Part shown: positions 8,981 to 17,403 of the stretch, one piece after another
How the letters are laid out: each line of letters starts with the position of its first letter
Position numbering within the stretch: the stretch's first letter is position 1
NCBI RefSeq assembly: GCF_900543425.1
Contig: NZ_UQRQ01000019.1
Coordinates: 1-61,007, forward strand
DNA: 61,007 nt
Origin: an uncultured Sanguibacteroides sp.
GTDB lineage: Bacteria > Bacteroidota > Bacteroidia > Bacteroidales > Marinifilaceae
Direction of reading: 5' to 3'
Position numbers and translations under genes: made by a program
The notes under the pieces: generated by a model
What the model saw: the letters and a program-made list of their open reading frames with translations, nothing else
Told to the model about the DNA's origin: nothing
Database searches by the model: none

Positions 8981-10504
8981 ATGAAAAGAATAAAAATCAT
9001 AGCACTGTTTCTCACGTTATCGACCGGAATCTTGGTCAGTTCATGTGACAAATGGTTAGATGTCCTTTCGAATGAAGAGATACTTGAGGAAGATGCTTTT
9101 GCCACAACGAAAGGATTTCGGACAGCCTTAATCGGAGCTTATCAAATCGCAGCTTCCGATCCTTTATGGGGACAGGAATTAACCTGGGGAATGATGAGTG
9201 TTTTGGGCAGAAATTATACCGCCAGTTCTCTTCCTACCAAATACAAATACGCGATGGACAATACAAACTTTGAAAGTTCTTATACCAAAGATGCCATTGC
9301 CAGTATTTGGGAAACCGGTTATAATGTTATCGCAAACTGCAACAATATCATCAAAAACGTCGAAACGACCGACAAGCCTTTCGAATACACGTGGGAAAAA
9401 GGTATGATATTGGCAGAAGCAAAAGCATTGCGCGCATTGATGCACTTCGAACTTTTACGCCTTTTTGCTCCGGCACCCATCTTGGGAAACACGGATAAGG
9501 CTATTCCTTACGTTACTACCTATCCTAACATTTCTCCCGAATACAAATCAACTTCAGAGATCATTAAAAATGTGATCGAAGATTTGAAATACGCCCGAGA
9601 CATTCTCAAACCCATCGATGTGGATATACTTTGGGGTGAAAGTATCATGTCTTATTTCAGTACGATGTTGTTTTACGGTATCCAAAACTTACAGGACGAC
9701 GGGCAACGCAGTAACGGAAATGCAGCCGGATTCTTTGCTTACCGGGGATTTAGGTTGAATTACTGGGGAGTAACCGGTCTATTGGCCCGGGTATATTCCT
9801 ACAATAGAGAAAATGACAAAGCCATGCCGTATGTCAATGAAATCATTGAGGACTGGATCGACTCAGGTGTCGGGTTCGAATTTGCCTGGGATCAAAAGCC
9901 CAATAACAATCCGAATTTAATTGACGGTAAAAGATGCCCGGAAGGGTTAATATGCCTATGGAATACAAAAGTTGCGGAAAATTATAGCAAGGTTGCCGGA
10001 ACAAATTATTTCAAAATGACAAAATTAAACGATTTGTTCGGTGCGGATGATATTAAAGAAGATTATCGTTATACAGCCTTCTATAACGCATCAACATCTC
10101 GTTATCGCGTATGGGATCCTTCTAACTCTTCTTATTCAACAGATAATTACATCGAACAGGTTCGAGTTATTTTACCGGTATTGGAAATTCCCGAAATCTA
10201 TTACATCAAAGCAGAATACCTGGCCGAACAAGGAAAAATCGGAGAGGCTATCAATGCCTTAAAAGTGGTAAAGGATAACCGTAACATCACCACTCCCATT
10301 CCCAGCACGGTAAACGACTACAACTCCTTTATGGAAGTTCTGGTCAATGATTTGAGCCGGGATTTCCTGACCCGGGGACAAACCTGGTACTATTTGAAAA
10401 AATTAAACTGGAAAAAGATGTATAACGGAACCAATATTCCTTGGGACGTACCCGATTCCTGGTTTGTATTACCTCTCCCGGATAGTGAAACATCTTATTA
10501 TTAA
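8981..10504 (+). CDS. SusD/RagB-family substrate-binding lipoprotein, locus A
   Basis: Surface lipoprotein that forms the lid of the SusC barrel and captures the substrate. It has 507 residues with a lipobox (LVSSC, acylated Cys22), then WLDVLSNEEILEEDAFAT, the usual SusD opening, helical TPR-like repeats through the N-terminal half (AEAKALRALMHFELLRLFAP) and a RagB-type C-terminal half (IPEIYYIKAEYLAEQGKIGEAINALKVVKD). It starts 17 nt after the SusC stop and is clearly co-transcribed. It ends with the typical LPLPDSE stretch. Substrate unknown. Confidence 0.94.
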   Translation: MKRIKIIALFLTLSTGILVSSCDKWLDVLSNEEILEEDAFATTKGFRTALIGAYQIAASDPLWGQELTWGMMSVLGRNYTASSLPTKYKYAMDNTNFESSYTKDAIASIWETGYNVIANCNNIIKNVETTDKPFEYTWEKGMILAEAKALRALMHFELLRLFAPAPILGNTDKAIPYVTTYPNISPEYKSTSEIIKNVIEDLKYARDILKPIDVDILWGESIMSYFSTMLFYGIQNLQDDGQRSNGNAAGFFAYRGFRLNYWGVTGLLARVYSYNRENDKAMPYVNEIIEDWIDSGVGFEFAWDQKPNNNPNLIDGKRCPEGLICLWNTKVAENYSKVAGTNYFKMTKLNDLFGADDIKEDYRYTAFYNASTSRYRVWDPSNSSYSTDNYIEQVRVILPVLEIPEIYYIKAEYLAEQGKIGEAINALKVVKDNRNITTPIPSTVNDYNSFMEVLVNDLSRDFLTRGQTWYYLKKLNWKKMYNGTNIPWDVPDSWFVLPLPDSETSYY

Positions 10505-10523
10505 TGTTATAAAGTAAAAACAT

Positions 10524-11228
10524 ATGAAAAATATATATTTACTGGTAATAAGTATAGTAGGTCTATTGACCAGTTGCGAACGGGAAGGTATTCCCACCTA
10601 CAACGATTTGACCTCAAACAGATATCTCTATCTGTATCGGGCCGAGACCGATTCCACAGAGACCTCCTTCTTCTTCTATCCCGGAGAGACAACCATCGAA
10701 TTTCCAATTAGTGTAAGGTGTACAGGAAGAGGAGATCAAGATCAAACGTATAAAATTGCAGTAGTAGACGAATATACCACGGCCCCGGCAGAAACCTATG
10801 AAATCCCGGAAAATCCGGTTATGAGAGCCGGAAGAGATATGGATACCTGTTATATCAAATTGAAATACAATCCCATTTTAGACACGCAAAAAGTCCGTTT
10901 AGTGGTTGAAATAAAGGATTCCGAGAATTTCTTAGCCGGAAGAACCGAGTATAGAGTAGCCATCATCTGGTTCCACAACATCATCGCACAACCCAAATGG
11001 TGGAATTCCAATGTCATCAACTACTATTTAGGCAAATATTCCGATGAAAAATATCAATTATTTTTAGACGTGATAAAAGTAGACTTGACAAATGCAACGG
11101 ACAGTGAACTCCGGAATTATTCACTTCTATTCAAAAAATACCTGAATGATGAAAAGGAGGCCGGAAGAACGGTATATGAAAAAGACGGTTCGGAAATGGA
11201 AGTAGCAGTTCTCGGAAATTTGATCTAA
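10524..11228 (+). CDS. DUF4843-family lipoprotein
   Basis: A 234-residue lipoprotein (lipobox LLTSC, Cys18). It has a beta-rich N-terminal half with the DUF4843 pattern: a tyrosine-rich strand, FFFYPGETTIEFPISVRCTG, an YEIPENPVMRAGRDMDTCYIKL stretch that resembles the usual threshold segment, and a short helical C-terminus with the conserved PKWWN. DUF4843 proteins sit almost only in SusCD loci, next to PKD-like lipoproteins, and are thought to be accessory surface proteins; no activity is known. It starts 19 nt after SusD and ends 9 nt before the next gene, so it is in the same operon. Confidence 0.82.
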   Translation: MKNIYLLVISIVGLLTSCEREGIPTYNDLTSNRYLYLYRAETDSTETSFFFYPGETTIEFPISVRCTGRGDQDQTYKIAVVDEYTTAPAETYEIPENPVMRAGRDMDTCYIKLKYNPILDTQKVRLVVEIKDSENFLAGRTEYRVAIIWFHNIIAQPKWWNSNVINYYLGKYSDEKYQLFLDVIKVDLTNATDSELRNYSLLFKKYLNDEKEAGRTVYEKDGSEMEVAVLGNLI

Positions 11229-11237
11229 TACTAAAAA

Positions 11238-12875
11238 ATGATGTTTATGAAAAAAATAATATATTATTTAGGTGCGTTTTTAGTCTTTTGGGGACTATTT
11301 ACAGGATGCTATGATGATAAATCGAAAACGGCCCGGATTCCTATGCCCAAGATTTCAATCATAGGAGATGAAGCTCTATCCGGAGACAGGAGCAACAGAA
11401 TAGCTTATGTAGGAGAAGAGTGTGAGCTGGATTGTAAAGTAAACTGGGGAGCGGAAGATTCCACTCAATACGATTTTAAATGGACTTACAACGGAGAAGA
11501 GATCTCTAACGAAAGAGTATGTCGTTATACTTTTAATGAATCCGGAAGTACCTATGTTACCTTCCAGGTGATACAAAGATCCACGGGGCTTAGCTGGGGA
11601 GCTTCTCTTTCCGTAACGGTCAGTGCCAAATATCTTTTAGGATGGCTTATTCTTTCCGACAAAGACGGACGTTCCGCTTTGGATTTCATCCATATTGACA
11701 CCTATGAACTATACCCGGATATTTATAAAACCTTACATCCAGATAAACCTCTTGGCTCCAATCCATTCCGGTTGGAACAACACTTTACTTCGGCCTATGA
11801 CGAAATATTGGTTATGCAGAGAGGAGAACCCGGATTAGTAGAATTGGACGGAAGAAATTTCAGTCAGGTCATTCAAACGAAAGACGAGTTTATCGGTGAA
11901 AAATACCCCTATGAAGGTTTTGACCCTATTCAAGTATGTTATGCCAACGGAACGGTTAGTGGCGTCGAATTGTTATTGACCGCCAAAGGAGAGGTATATG
12001 CCCGTATGAACAAGACCGTAACCAGTCAATTCCAAACGGCTCAATATCCCACGATCCCTCTTGAATACCCCGGAGGTATGGAGATTACCATGTTTACGTT
12101 CCCCAAGCCGACTTATTATCAACTTATGTTCGATAATAAAAACAAAAGATGGTTAGCCATATACAAATCTTCCAGCAACGATAAGATGTTACCTTTGTTA
12201 GTTAAAAACTACGACGAAGAAGAGTTTCCGGACTATTTCGACTTCTGTAACGGAATGGATCAAAAAATGGAGTTAGTATATGCTCAGACCTGTGACGAAT
12301 GGGGAGGCGACTGTTATCTCGTAAATATTTTAAAAGACACGGAAACCGGAAAATATTATTTCCAGAAGTGTTATTTAACCTGGGATTCCTCCACCAACAC
12401 GATAAAAGTCTCTCAACCCGTACAAAAAGAATTTGCTGCCGGTTATAATCTTACGGAAGATTCTCAATTCTGGATGTTACGAGGACAAAACACCTATTTC
12501 CAAGATAGCCCTCACGTATTCTTCACCGTAGGCAAGAAGGTCTATTTCTACCGGGAACAAAACGACAAATACTATTTGTATAAAGATTGTAGCTTAGGAG
12601 AAAATCCTCCCACGGGAAAGATTGTTTCCATTCATACCAATGCTGTCGTCTCCGAAATGGGTATTGCCTTTAGTGACGGTCATTTCTACATTTGTGACTT
12701 AGATCCGGAAGAGGTAGTCAACGCTATCGCCCGCGGAAATGTCGATCCTTCTGATCCTGCAACAAACGCAAAATTGGAAATCAAACACTATTCAGGATTA
12801 GGAAATATTGTTCACTCTATCTTTAAATATGGTAGGTTCTCTAATTGGTCCTCTGCAGAAGACAGATATAGATAA
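11238..12875 (+). CDS. PKD-like family lipoprotein
   Basis: A 545-residue lipoprotein (FTGCYDD, Cys24 from the first ATG; a start at the fourth codon, MKKIIYY, is also possible). Residues about 38-130 form a PKD/Ig-like sandwich (YDFKWTYNGEEI, STYVTFQVIQRSTGLSW). The remainder looks like a blade-type beta structure with repeated hydrophobic strands (YLLGWLILSDKDGRSALDFI, KVYFYREQNDKYYLY). This family follows DUF4843 genes in SusCD loci and is presumed to be a surface accessory that helps bind the substrate (inference). It is the last gene before a perfect hairpin at 12891-12924, so it probably ends the first transcription unit of locus A. Confidence 0.82.
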   Translation: MMFMKKIIYYLGAFLVFWGLFTGCYDDKSKTARIPMPKISIIGDEALSGDRSNRIAYVGEECELDCKVNWGAEDSTQYDFKWTYNGEEISNERVCRYTFNESGSTYVTFQVIQRSTGLSWGASLSVTVSAKYLLGWLILSDKDGRSALDFIHIDTYELYPDIYKTLHPDKPLGSNPFRLEQHFTSAYDEILVMQRGEPGLVELDGRNFSQVIQTKDEFIGEKYPYEGFDPIQVCYANGTVSGVELLLTAKGEVYARMNKTVTSQFQTAQYPTIPLEYPGGMEITMFTFPKPTYYQLMFDNKNKRWLAIYKSSSNDKMLPLLVKNYDEEEFPDYFDFCNGMDQKMELVYAQTCDEWGGDCYLVNILKDTETGKYYFQKCYLTWDSSTNTIKVSQPVQKEFAAGYNLTEDSQFWMLRGQNTYFQDSPHVFFTVGKKVYFYREQNDKYYLYKDCSLGENPPTGKIVSIHTNAVVSEMGIAFSDGHFYICDLDPEEVVNAIARGNVDPSDPATNAKLEIKHYSGLGNIVHSIFKYGRFSNWSSAEDRYR

Positions 12876-12890
12876 AAATAAACCAAAATC

Positions 12891-12924
12891 ATTCACGAGG
12901 CCGTTTGAACACGGCCTCGTGAAT
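12891..12924. terminator. Perfect 14-bp hairpin between the SUS operon and the ABC gene
   Basis: ATTCACGAGGCCGT (12891-12904) pairs perfectly with ACGGCCTCGTGAAT (12911-12924) around a 6-nt loop. It begins 15 nt after the PKD-like gene stop. The T run that normally follows is missing, so it may be a leaky terminator or an mRNA end-stabiliser. Confidence 0.6.
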
Positions 12925-12973
12925 ACCCAAATCACGTATTTATAAATTATCGTATATCATATATTGTGTATGA

Positions 12974-12989
12974 TAGGGATGTTGTGTTA
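12974..12989 (+). promoter_or_regulatory. Locus A leader element, copy 3 (AGGGATGTTGTGTTAT)
   Basis: This stretch lies 17 nt before the ABC gene. It matches the element ahead of FecR (4233-4250) at every base except for a missing GGT: TAGGGA then TGTTGTGTTAT in both. An A-rich tract and an ATG follow in both. It suggests common control of the SUS operon and the ABC-GldFG pair. Confidence 0.45.
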
Positions 12990-13006
12990 TGTAATCAAAA
13001 AAAATT

Positions 13007-13927
13007 ATGGAAGAAACAATTGTAAAAGTGGAAAATCTATCCCACCGCTATAGTGTTCAGTGGGCCATACGGGATATCAATTTCGAGATTCCCCGTAACG
13101 GGATATACGGCCTTTTGGGATCTAACGGGGCAGGTAAATCAACCACGATGAACATCATGTGCGGGGTATTGAAACCGACCCAGGGAAGTATTTATATCAA
13201 GGGAATCGACCTGAGAAAGTCACCGGTAGAGGCCAAACGTCATATCGGTTTCCTACCGCAAAAACCGCCCTTGCATATGGACCTGACGGTAGAAGAATAC
13301 CTGGTTCATTGTGCCAATTTACGCTGGCTCAGGGGCAAAGAGGTGGATAATGCCGTGAAGGAGGTAATGAATAAATGCGGGATCTCCCATTTCAACAAAC
13401 GCCTGATCCGTAACCTCTCCGGAGGATACCAGCAACGGGTGGGAATAGCGCAAGCCATCGTTCATAATCCGGATTTCGTGGTACTCGACGAGCCGACGAA
13501 TGGCTTGGACCCGAACCAGATCGTGGAGATACGCCACCTGATAAAAGAGATTGCCGAGGAACGCACGGTGGTATTGTCCACCCATATCCTCTCGGAAGTA
13601 CAGGCGACCTGTGATTACATCCGTATGATCGAGCAGGGAAACCTTGTCTTTGCCGGAACGGTGGATGAATTCGATAATTATATCATTCCGAACACTTTAC
13701 TGGTCAACATGGCCGCAGCTCCTCCTACCGATGAGTTACGTTCCATCCAAGGCGTGTTAGGCGTAGAAGAATTGGGAGGTACAAAATTCCGAGTGCAATT
13801 CGGAGAGGCTCAAGATGTTTGCGAGCGCATCGTTGAAACCAGCGTAGCCAGAGGATGGCGCCTCACGGAGATCAATATAGAAAAAAGCTCTCTCGACGCT
13901 GTTTTCGCCGAGTTATCCAAAAAATAA
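13007..13927 (+). CDS. ABC transporter ATP-binding protein (GldA/NosF-like)
   Basis: A 306-residue cytoplasmic ATPase that powers the membrane protein encoded next. Walker A is GSNGAGKS (38-45), the signature is LSGGYQ (137-142), Walker B with the D-loop is DEPTNGLD (161-168) and the H-loop His is residue 193. After residue 225 comes a C-terminal extension of about 80 residues, as in GldA, NosF and other ABC-2 exporters. It starts 79 nt after the hairpin that closes the SUS operon and carries its own leader element. The GldF-GldG gene follows after 20 nt. GldA itself belongs to the gliding system of Flavobacteria; in Bacteroidales such genes occur without gliding, so the name is structural only. 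Confidence 0.93.
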   Translation: MEETIVKVENLSHRYSVQWAIRDINFEIPRNGIYGLLGSNGAGKSTTMNIMCGVLKPTQGSIYIKGIDLRKSPVEAKRHIGFLPQKPPLHMDLTVEEYLVHCANLRWLRGKEVDNAVKEVMNKCGISHFNKRLIRNLSGGYQQRVGIAQAIVHNPDFVVLDEPTNGLDPNQIVEIRHLIKEIAEERTVVLSTHILSEVQATCDYIRMIEQGNLVFAGTVDEFDNYIIPNTLLVNMAAAPPTDELRSIQGVLGVEELGGTKFRVQFGEAQDVCERIVETSVARGWRLTEINIEKSSLDAVFAELSKK

Positions 13928-13947
13928 TAACCTGTAAAATTGATATT

Positions 13948-16242
13948 ATGAGAATGATATATAAAATAGCCCGAACGGAATTACAAACTCTGTTTTATTC
14001 TCCTGTGGCCTGGTTGATCATCGTGATTTTCACATTTCAGACAGCCATGGCTTTTTCGGATGTATTTAGCGGTTTCGTGAGAAACCAGGAATTGGGATAT
14101 ACCCTACGTGACGTCACCATGAGAACCTATGCCGGAATGTGGGGACTTTTTACCAACGTACAACAATATCTATACTTTTATATACCCCTGTTAACCATGG
14201 GATTGATGAGCCGGGAATTAGGAAGCGGATCTATCAAATTACTCTACTCCTCTCCCGTCACCAATACCCAGATCATCTTGGGAAAATTCTTCTCTATGAT
14301 GATCTACGGACTCGTGCTTGCGTTCATCCTCTTTGTTTTTGTTATTTATGGAGCATGCACGATCAAATCGTTTGATTTCGTCGCTACATTATCCGGTTTA
14401 CTCGGCCTTTACCTTTTGATTTGCGCTTACGCGGCGATCGGTCTGTTTATGTCCAGTCTAACATCCTATCAGGTTGTTGCCGCCATGGGTACTTTGGCTA
14501 TTTTAGCCGTATTGAACTTCATCGGGGGAATGTGGCAGGACATCGCTTTTGTACGGGATATCACGTACTGGCTCTCCATCCGGGGACGAGCCTCGGAATT
14601 TATCAACGGACTGATCTGCAGCGAAGATGTTTTGTATTTCCTGATCGTTATCGCCCTTTTCCTGACTCTTTCCATCATTCGCTTACAGGGAGTCAGACAG
14701 AAAAGTGCTTGGACGATCTCTTTCGGAAAATACATCGGAGTCGTTTTTATTGCCATATCCCTCGGATACCTGAGTTCTCGCCCGCATTTAATGGGTTTCT
14801 ATGATGCCACGCGTACCAAAGCCCGAACGTTAACCCTCAACAGCCAAGAAATCGTAAACAAGATGGAGGGCGGTTTAACCATCACCACCTATACCAACAT
14901 CTTGGATAATTACTATACATTAGCTTTACCGCGTAGTATAAACCGGGATCTGGACCGATTTAAACAGTACACCCGTTTCAAACCGGAGATTAAGATGAAA
15001 TACGTCTATTACTACGATAAGGCCGAAAACCCTCAACTGGATAAGCGCTATCCGGGGCTTTCCGACCGGGAAAGGATGATAAAGATATGCAATTCATGGA
15101 ACTTAGACTCGAACCTGTTCATTACCCCGGAAGCCGTCCGTCAATTGGAAGACCTTACCCCGGAAAAAAATCGCTTCGTGAGGGTACTGGAGAGAGAGAA
15201 CGGACAAAAAACCTTCTTGCGCGTATTCGATGATATGTATGTACATCCTTTCGAATCCGAAATTTCAGCCGCCTTTAAGCGCCTGGTAATGGAACTACCG
15301 AAAGTCGGTTTCGTAAAGGGACACGGGGAAAGAGATTGTATCAAGGAAGGAGATCGCGATTACAACCGTTTTGCACAAGACAGGCCTTTCCGTTACTCCT
15401 TGATCAACCAAGGGTTCGACTTCCTGGAAGTAACCCTGAATAGGGAGATACCGGAAAACGTCGATATTCTGGTCATTGCCGACATGCGTGAACCGCTTAC
15501 CCCGGAAGAAAACCAACATTTAAATGCTTATATCGAACGGGGAGGCAATCTGTTGATTGCCGGAGAACCCAAACGGCAAGAGGTAATGAATCCGCTCGTG
15601 GAACGATTCGGCGTGCAATTCATGCCGGGACGCCTGGTTCGACCGACTGAAAATTTCCAGGCAGATTTTATCATCGCTACGCCCACGAAAGAGGCCGGAG
15701 AGTTTTCCTATCATTTCAACAATATGATCAAACGAGAATTAGTAGTCACGATGCCAAGCTGTACAGGCTTAGAATACACGGAAAACAAGGGTTTCACGGT
15801 TATTCCCCTCTTTAGGAGCGACACGATTAATTGCTGGAACGAAGTAGAAACGACCGATTTCGTGGATGATACGGTTAAATTGAATCCCAAAGCCGGAGAA
15901 GTAGAGAAAATCTATACCACAGCTTTAGCTTTATCCCGGAAAGTGGGAGAAAAAGAACAGAAGATCATTATTTTGGGAGATGCCGATTGCCTGAGTAACG
16001 GGGAGATCAATATCGGTCGAAAAGGCGTGAGGGCTTCCAACTACTCGCTTATCACCGGATCATTCTTCTGGATGTCAGACGAAGAAGTGCCCATAGACGT
16101 ACGCCGTCCCAATCCACCGGACAACGCCGTACGCATAGGAGAGTCAGGAATGTATATTTCAAAACTCGGTCTTATGGGACTCTTCCCGATACTGTTGGCT
16201 ATTGCCGCCATCATCATCTGGATTCGCAGAAGAGGAAGATAA
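13948..16242 (+). CDS. Fused GldF-GldG-like ABC-2 membrane protein
   Basis: A 764-residue inner-membrane partner of the ABC ATPase. The open frame reaches back to 13855, inside the ABC gene, but the ATG at 13948 (MRMIYKIARTELQTLF) is the proper start. Residues 1-240 are an ABC-2 permease with about six membrane segments (MSRELGSGSIKLLYSSPVTN is the GldF/NosY hallmark loop). From about 260 comes a GldG-type part: a membrane segment, a large periplasmic domain with a DUF4350/ABC-type motif (VDILVIADMREPLTPEE, YIERGGNLLIAGEP), and a last membrane helix ending in IWIRRRGR. In Flavobacteria GldF and GldG are separate proteins; here they form one chain. The cargo is unknown. Two T-rich hairpins follow. 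Confidence 0.88.
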   Translation: MRMIYKIARTELQTLFYSPVAWLIIVIFTFQTAMAFSDVFSGFVRNQELGYTLRDVTMRTYAGMWGLFTNVQQYLYFYIPLLTMGLMSRELGSGSIKLLYSSPVTNTQIILGKFFSMMIYGLVLAFILFVFVIYGACTIKSFDFVATLSGLLGLYLLICAYAAIGLFMSSLTSYQVVAAMGTLAILAVLNFIGGMWQDIAFVRDITYWLSIRGRASEFINGLICSEDVLYFLIVIALFLTLSIIRLQGVRQKSAWTISFGKYIGVVFIAISLGYLSSRPHLMGFYDATRTKARTLTLNSQEIVNKMEGGLTITTYTNILDNYYTLALPRSINRDLDRFKQYTRFKPEIKMKYVYYYDKAENPQLDKRYPGLSDRERMIKICNSWNLDSNLFITPEAVRQLEDLTPEKNRFVRVLERENGQKTFLRVFDDMYVHPFESEISAAFKRLVMELPKVGFVKGHGERDCIKEGDRDYNRFAQDRPFRYSLINQGFDFLEVTLNREIPENVDILVIADMREPLTPEENQHLNAYIERGGNLLIAGEPKRQEVMNPLVERFGVQFMPGRLVRPTENFQADFIIATPTKEAGEFSYHFNNMIKRELVVTMPSCTGLEYTENKGFTVIPLFRSDTINCWNEVETTDFVDDTVKLNPKAGEVEKIYTTALALSRKVGEKEQKIIILGDADCLSNGEINIGRKGVRASNYSLITGSFFWMSDEEVPIDVRRPNPPDNAVRIGESGMYISKLGLMGLFPILLAIAAIIIWIRRRGR

Positions 16243-16264
16243 GATCATCATTTTTAAATACAAA

Positions 16265-16300
16265 GGAAGGGGACTTTATTCTCCCCTTCCCGATTTTTTT
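16265..16300 (+). terminator. Terminator of the ABC-GldFG unit
   Basis: GGAAGGGGA (16265-16273) pairs with TCCCCTTCC (16282-16290), followed by a run of seven T. It lies 22 nt after the GldFG stop. Confidence 0.88.
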
Positions 16301-16405
16301 CAAAAAGATAATCAAGAAGGTGTTTTTATCTCCTACAATATATTTCGAGAACTACTGGATAATGATTACCTAAACCTAAAAACAAACAATCGACTGTAGT
16401 GTGCT

Positions 16406-16441
16406 GCCGGAGAAAATAGTATAATTTCTCCGGCTCTTTTT
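16406..16441 (+). terminator. Second terminator between convergent units
   Basis: GCCGGAGAAA (16406-16415) pairs with TTTCTCCGGC (16425-16434), followed by TCTTTTT. The T run is on the plus side, so this is a back-up stop for rightward transcripts. It may also slow leftward readthrough from the sigma gene. Confidence 0.78.
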
Positions 16442-16458
16442 AATCATTCGGGAAGAAA

Positions 16459-17010
16459 TCAGAATCTCCCTATCCCTATTCTTTTATGCATGCAGAAGAA
16501 TAAAATCACCTCGTCATGCATCTCTTCTCTCAAAAACTTCAGTGCCCGGGACAAATGGGTTTTTACCGTATTCAAACTGATTCCGAACTCTTCGGCCACA
16601 TCTTTATATCCCATCCCTTCTATAAAACATTTTTTCAACACCTCTTGCTGTTTCTGAGGTAATTGAAGCAATTTTTCATGCAGACGAAACAATCTCTTTT
16701 CGTGTTGCTCCAATTCATCATTAGCATTTTCTATTAAAGCCGTTACTTCCCGTTCATTGGAGGCTACAACACGCAAGTGCTTTAAATAGTTCAAGGCATA
16801 GTTCCGGGATAACGTAAACAAATAAGATTTCATTGAATAAGAAGGGTCTAATCGCTTCCTATTATTCCAAAGTACTAAAAAGACATCGTGAACAATATCC
16901 TTAGCTACTTCTTCATCCTTTACATAGCTATTAACAAAACCCATCAAATCCACAAAATGAAGATGAAACAATTTTTCGAACATCTTACTATCAAAAACAG
17001 ACTTTACCAT
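16459..17010 (-). CDS. Orphan ECF RNA polymerase sigma factor
   Basis: A sigma-70 family factor of the extracytoplasmic type, about 183 residues from the ATG at 17010. Region 2 is seen in LHFVDLMGFVNSYVKDEEVAKDIVHDVFLVLW, and region 4 with its helix-turn-helix in YKDVAEEFGISLNTVKTHLSRALKFL. An upstream TTG at 17049 is also in frame, but it lies inside the -7 promoter box (17047-17054), so translation must begin at 17010. No FecR gene adjoins it. The orphan FecR of locus A shares its leader element, which suggests that the two are partners split to opposite ends of the locus. It is convergent to the ABC-GldFG unit. Confidence 0.92.
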   Translation of the reverse strand: MVKSVFDSKMFEKLFHLHFVDLMGFVNSYVKDEEVAKDIVHDVFLVLWNNRKRLDPSYSMKSYLFTLSRNYALNYLKHLRVVASNEREVTALIENANDELEQHEKRLFRLHEKLLQLPQKQQEVLKKCFIEGMGYKDVAEEFGISLNTVKTHLSRALKFLREEMHDEVILFFCMHKRIGIGRF

Positions 17011-17046
17011 GCTTTTGCTTATTTTAGTCACCACCCATACACTTGT

Positions 17047-17077
17047 CAAAAATAACTTTTTTTATCATGAATACAAA
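17047..17077 (-). promoter_or_regulatory. Bacteroides-type promoter of the orphan sigma gene
   Basis: On the minus strand TTTG (17077-17074), 19 nt, then TATTTTTG (17054-17047), an exact match to the -33/-7 consensus. Transcription would start near 17040, leaving a leader of about 30 nt before the ATG at 17010. Confidence 0.8.
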
Positions 17078-17086
17078 TATTTTTTT

Positions 17087-17100
17087 ACTACTACCTCCCT
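17087..17100 (-). promoter_or_regulatory. Locus A leader element, copy 2 (AGGGAGGTAGTAGT)
   Basis: On the minus strand this reads AGGGAGGTAGTAGT. It ends 9 nt upstream of the -33 box of the sigma promoter, where an activator or a second sigma would bind. It differs from the copy ahead of FecR (4233-4246) by two T-to-A changes. Confidence 0.45.
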
Positions 17101-17314
17101 ATTTTTAAGTTAAAAAATACCCGTATTGCAAAATAATCCAATATACAAATACTATAACAATCTGTGAATTACAATACATAGTACACAAAACTATTGTTTA
17201 CAAAATAATGATTTATTTATAAAAATAAGATCAATTCCAATATCTAATTTCACAGGAAAGGCAAGACCATCAAAAGAACATAAATACCTCTAATTATCCA
17301 TAAACATATAACTA
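17101..17314. other. AT-rich intergenic stretch
   Basis: This is part of the gap between the orphan sigma gene and locus B. Apart from the sigma promoter and element on its left and the locus B terminator on its right, I see no gene, hairpin or repeat here. Confidence 0.5.
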
Positions 17315-17345
17315 AAAATCCGGAATTACTTCCGGATTTTTTGTT
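17315..17345 (-). terminator. Terminator of locus B
   Basis: AAAATCCGGAA (17315-17325) pairs with TTCCGGATTTT (17330-17340) around a 4-nt loop, with A and T runs on both sides. It lies 64 nt beyond the stop of the IPT lipoprotein gene and can work in both directions. Confidence 0.85.
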
Positions 17346-17403
17346 TATTAACGATTCATCTTTTCGAATTTAAACCAGCATACCGCCTCCTTCCTTTCAA
17401 TAC

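Noticed and set aside
13855..13947. Longer start of the GldFG gene inside the ABC gene
   Set aside because: The extra 31 residues are basic and unlike a membrane protein start; the ATG at 13948 begins the true ABC-2 sequence.
16202..16399. 65-residue open frame overlapping the end of the GldFG gene
   Set aside because: Its middle part is the translated terminator hairpin at 16265-16300, so it is not a gene.
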